Origin: Planctomycetota bacterium
GTDB lineage: Bacteria > Planctomycetota > UBA1135 > GCA-002748355
NCBI GenBank assembly: GCA_020638795.1
Contig: JACKHW010000009.1
Location: 117,156 to 181,155 of the forward strand
Length of the DNA stretch: 64,000 nucleotides
Direction of reading: 5' to 3'
Part shown: one piece after another, positions 62,411 to 64,000 of the stretch
Position numbering within the stretch: position 1 is the first letter of the stretch
Layout: each line of letters begins with the position of its first letter
Position numbers and translations under genes: made by a program
The notes under the pieces: generated by a model
Databases searched by the model: none
The model's input: only the letters and a program-made list of their open reading frames with translations
Told to the model about the DNA's origin: nothing

Positions 62411-64000
62411 TTAGCCTGCAGGCAAAAATCGTATCGCGAGGCCCCATGTCATGCTGAGGCCTCCGATAGAACCAGCATCGACAAACACCGCTTGACTGTA
62501 GACTTGTCGATCCACGAGATTGATATCGTTCGGAATCGACCACGGAAATTCCACAGCACCCGCTCCGGCAACACCACTTGCGCCATCCGCGACTACGACG
62601 AATGGTAATGCTGCATTCAGGTCAACCCATAATATGCCGAAAGGGAACTCGATCCGTGTCGGCTTCGGCGAGTGCAGCACGACTCCCGGCGCACCTCCCA
62701 CGACACCACTCACGCTCCACCGGAATCGGGTGTTCGCCAATATCGGCATCTGGTCGGCGGTACCGATTGTGGGTTCAATATCTCCCTTTCCACGGGTCGC
62801 CGTTCCATAGCCGACCACGGGTCCATAGGACACATGCAGTTGACGCTTGAACGTAACACCCCCATAAGAACACGAAATAGACGCGTCTCCTGGAGCAAGT
62901 GCGGTGAGCGTGCCAGCACGCGATATTGCGATCACATCCGGATGACTACTGGAAAAACTTACTTCGTCAGGAAGCAAGCGCTGTCGCCCACCGTCAGCAA
63001 ACATAGCCGTAACAGAAATTCGCAACTCTTGATATGGCGCGATAAATGTCAGCTCCGGGGGATCCACATCCAGACTCGTAAGTGGCGCTGTCGCGGGCAC
63101 GCTTACGAATAAGTCGTTTGAAATTGCAAACTCACCTGTCGAATCGTTAGCTATCGCAACGAAGCGAGCAGCACCTCGGAAGTCAGCCGGCGGCGTAATA
63201 TCAACTTCAAAAGGGGCCTTGACTTCGAGAACATCACCCCAGGGCGTAAAGACATCAATGCTCGTCGGCGCAAACCCTGAGACGCCACTCACTGAGAGCG
63301 CAATCGCCCCATTGCTCTTGCTGGGAACAAATCGACGTGAAAGCCACAGGCCAATGCGTAGCGCCGGAAGCACTGGGGGGCGGAAAGTCGTGGTGGACTT
63401 GGGGACAGGCGGAAGCCCCACAGCCAATCCATCAATATCTGAATCCAACCACGCTCTCACTAACGCCATATATGCCGCGCTACTTGTCACATTCCAATGC
63501 AAAGAAGTATCCCCTAACACGACATTGCGATAATTATTTGCGAGCTGCGCGCCTTGACTCGACTCGAGCACAACCACGTCGTGTTCCTCGCTTCCGAATA
63601 ACGCATCCGCAGCGATTGGAGTCGCTCGCCCGAGGAATGTCGCAACCCTCGACAAGGCTTGCGCAGCACCCGGGTATGGGCTCAACAGACGACCGAGAAA
63701 ACGCAGTTGGTTCGACGCGCGACTCAAGAAGTCACGCCCCCCAACGCCGACGATGCTCGCAGCGGGAATGTCGGTCTGTCCCATCTGCATCAGTGCGGGA
63801 CTATTCTGCCGCAAATCGTCGAACGCTGGAAAATCGTATTCCGAGAATAACCTGCGCCAGAGGTCTGACTCGGTAAAAAACGTCACAAAGTTAGCGATAG
63901 GCGATCCCGACTGCGGACTGTTCACTAGGATAAGCTTGTGAATATCGCCTTCACCGAAATTGGCCTGCCGTTCCCATCGCTGGCCAATACCTTGCTTTGC
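62411..64000 (-). CDS. Secreted lipase/esterase-like protein with an Ig-like (Big_2) domain, partial
   Basis: Open from the right edge to 62411, 529 codons plus stop in the window; the N-terminus lies beyond 64000. HKLILVNSPQSGSPIANF resembles the lid-proximal GSP region of lipases/PGAP1-like alpha/beta hydrolases. The middle (LTFIAPYQELRISVTAMFADGG...ISRAGTLTALAPGDASISC) is a bacterial Ig-like Big_2 domain. The last ~110 residues (FGILWVDLNAALPFVVVADG, AGSIGGLSMTWGLAIRFLPAG) are the beta-rich tail shared with other secreted proteins here. Codons and base content are noticeably more A/T-rich than the neighbours. Confidence 0.75.
   Translation of the reverse strand, partial: AKQGIGQRWERQANFGEGDIHKLILVNSPQSGSPIANFVTFFTESDLWRRLFSEYDFPAFDDLRQNSPALMQMGQTDIPAASIVGVGGRDFLSRASNQLRFLGRLLSPYPGAAQALSRVATFLGRATPIAADALFGSEEHDVVVLESSQGAQLANNYRNVVLGDTSLHWNVTSSAAYMALVRAWLDSDIDGLAVGLPPVPKSTTTFRPPVLPALRIGLWLSRRFVPSKSNGAIALSVSGVSGFAPTSIDVFTPWGDVLEVKAPFEVDITPPADFRGAARFVAIANDSTGEFAISNDLFVSVPATAPLTSLDVDPPELTFIAPYQELRISVTAMFADGGRQRLLPDEVSFSSSHPDVIAISRAGTLTALAPGDASISCSYGGVTFKRQLHVSYGPVVGYGTATRGKGDIEPTIGTADQMPILANTRFRWSVSGVVGGAPGVVLHSPKPTRIEFPFGILWVDLNAALPFVVVADGASGVAGAGAVEFPWSIPNDINLVDRQVYSQAVFVDAGSIGGLSMTWGLAIRFLPAG

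Overview
The window is GC-rich bacterial DNA, roughly two thirds G+C by eye, with dense short operons and many ATGA/GTGA/TGATG gene overlaps. The best guess is a member of the Planctomycetota. The evidence is an overlapping ECF sigma factor and TPR serine/threonine kinase pair of the planctomycete type, and many large secreted proteins with a signal peptide and a loosely similar C-terminal beta-rich tail. This placement is inferred from gene content; there is no rRNA in the window.

Layout. 1-5574 (minus): a giant coiled-coil lipoprotein cut by the window edge, and a protein of unknown function upstream of it. 5942-6018: a Val tRNA. 6234-9409: two secreted proteins flanking an SDR dehydrogenase. 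9497-16409 (plus): a tightly coupled operon RidA, enoyl-CoA hydratase, acyl-CoA dehydrogenase, CoA ligase, thioesterase and a monooxygenase/OYE fusion, read here as aerobic 2-aminobenzoate (anthranilate) degradation through CoA thioesters. 16400-20049: a secreted protein, a GT4 glycosyltransferase and an AlgD-like GDP-mannose dehydrogenase. 20224-23112: a receiver-like/DUF3052-like protein and thiC with a TPP riboswitch. 23234-30874: a probable small-molecule or glycan decoration locus (SGNH hydrolase, pheophorbide-oxygenase-like Rieske protein, 36-residue microprotein, methyltransferase, carbamoyltransferase, small membrane protein), followed by a deoxyhypusine-synthase-like gene. 31-36 kb: ferritin-like stress protein, large membrane protein, and a Ku plus DNA ligase end-joining pair.

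35.7-49.4 kb: a 1015-residue repeat surface protein, gamma-glutamylcyclotransferase-like protein, a BRCT-MerR-TPR fusion, kinase and sigma factor, two secreted proteins (one with decapeptide repeats and a chaperone-like tail), a VOC/PhyH/VOC trio and a cysteine-rich secreted protein with twelve T-x-C motifs. 49.5-55.4 kb: a three-gene operon of a TPR membrane protein and two large paralogous membrane proteins with amidotransferase-like domains. 55.7-59.6 kb: a decayed sugar-biosynthesis pair, one gene split by an intact IS66 element with 8-bp target duplications. 59.7-64 kb: lipoprotein, beta-helix protein and a lipase-like protein in noticeably less GC-rich DNA, running off the right edge.

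The most promising new leads are the carbamoyltransferase locus, the T-x-C repeat protein, the decapeptide-repeat protein, the paired membrane proteins, and RidA as the likely deaminase of the anthranilate pathway.
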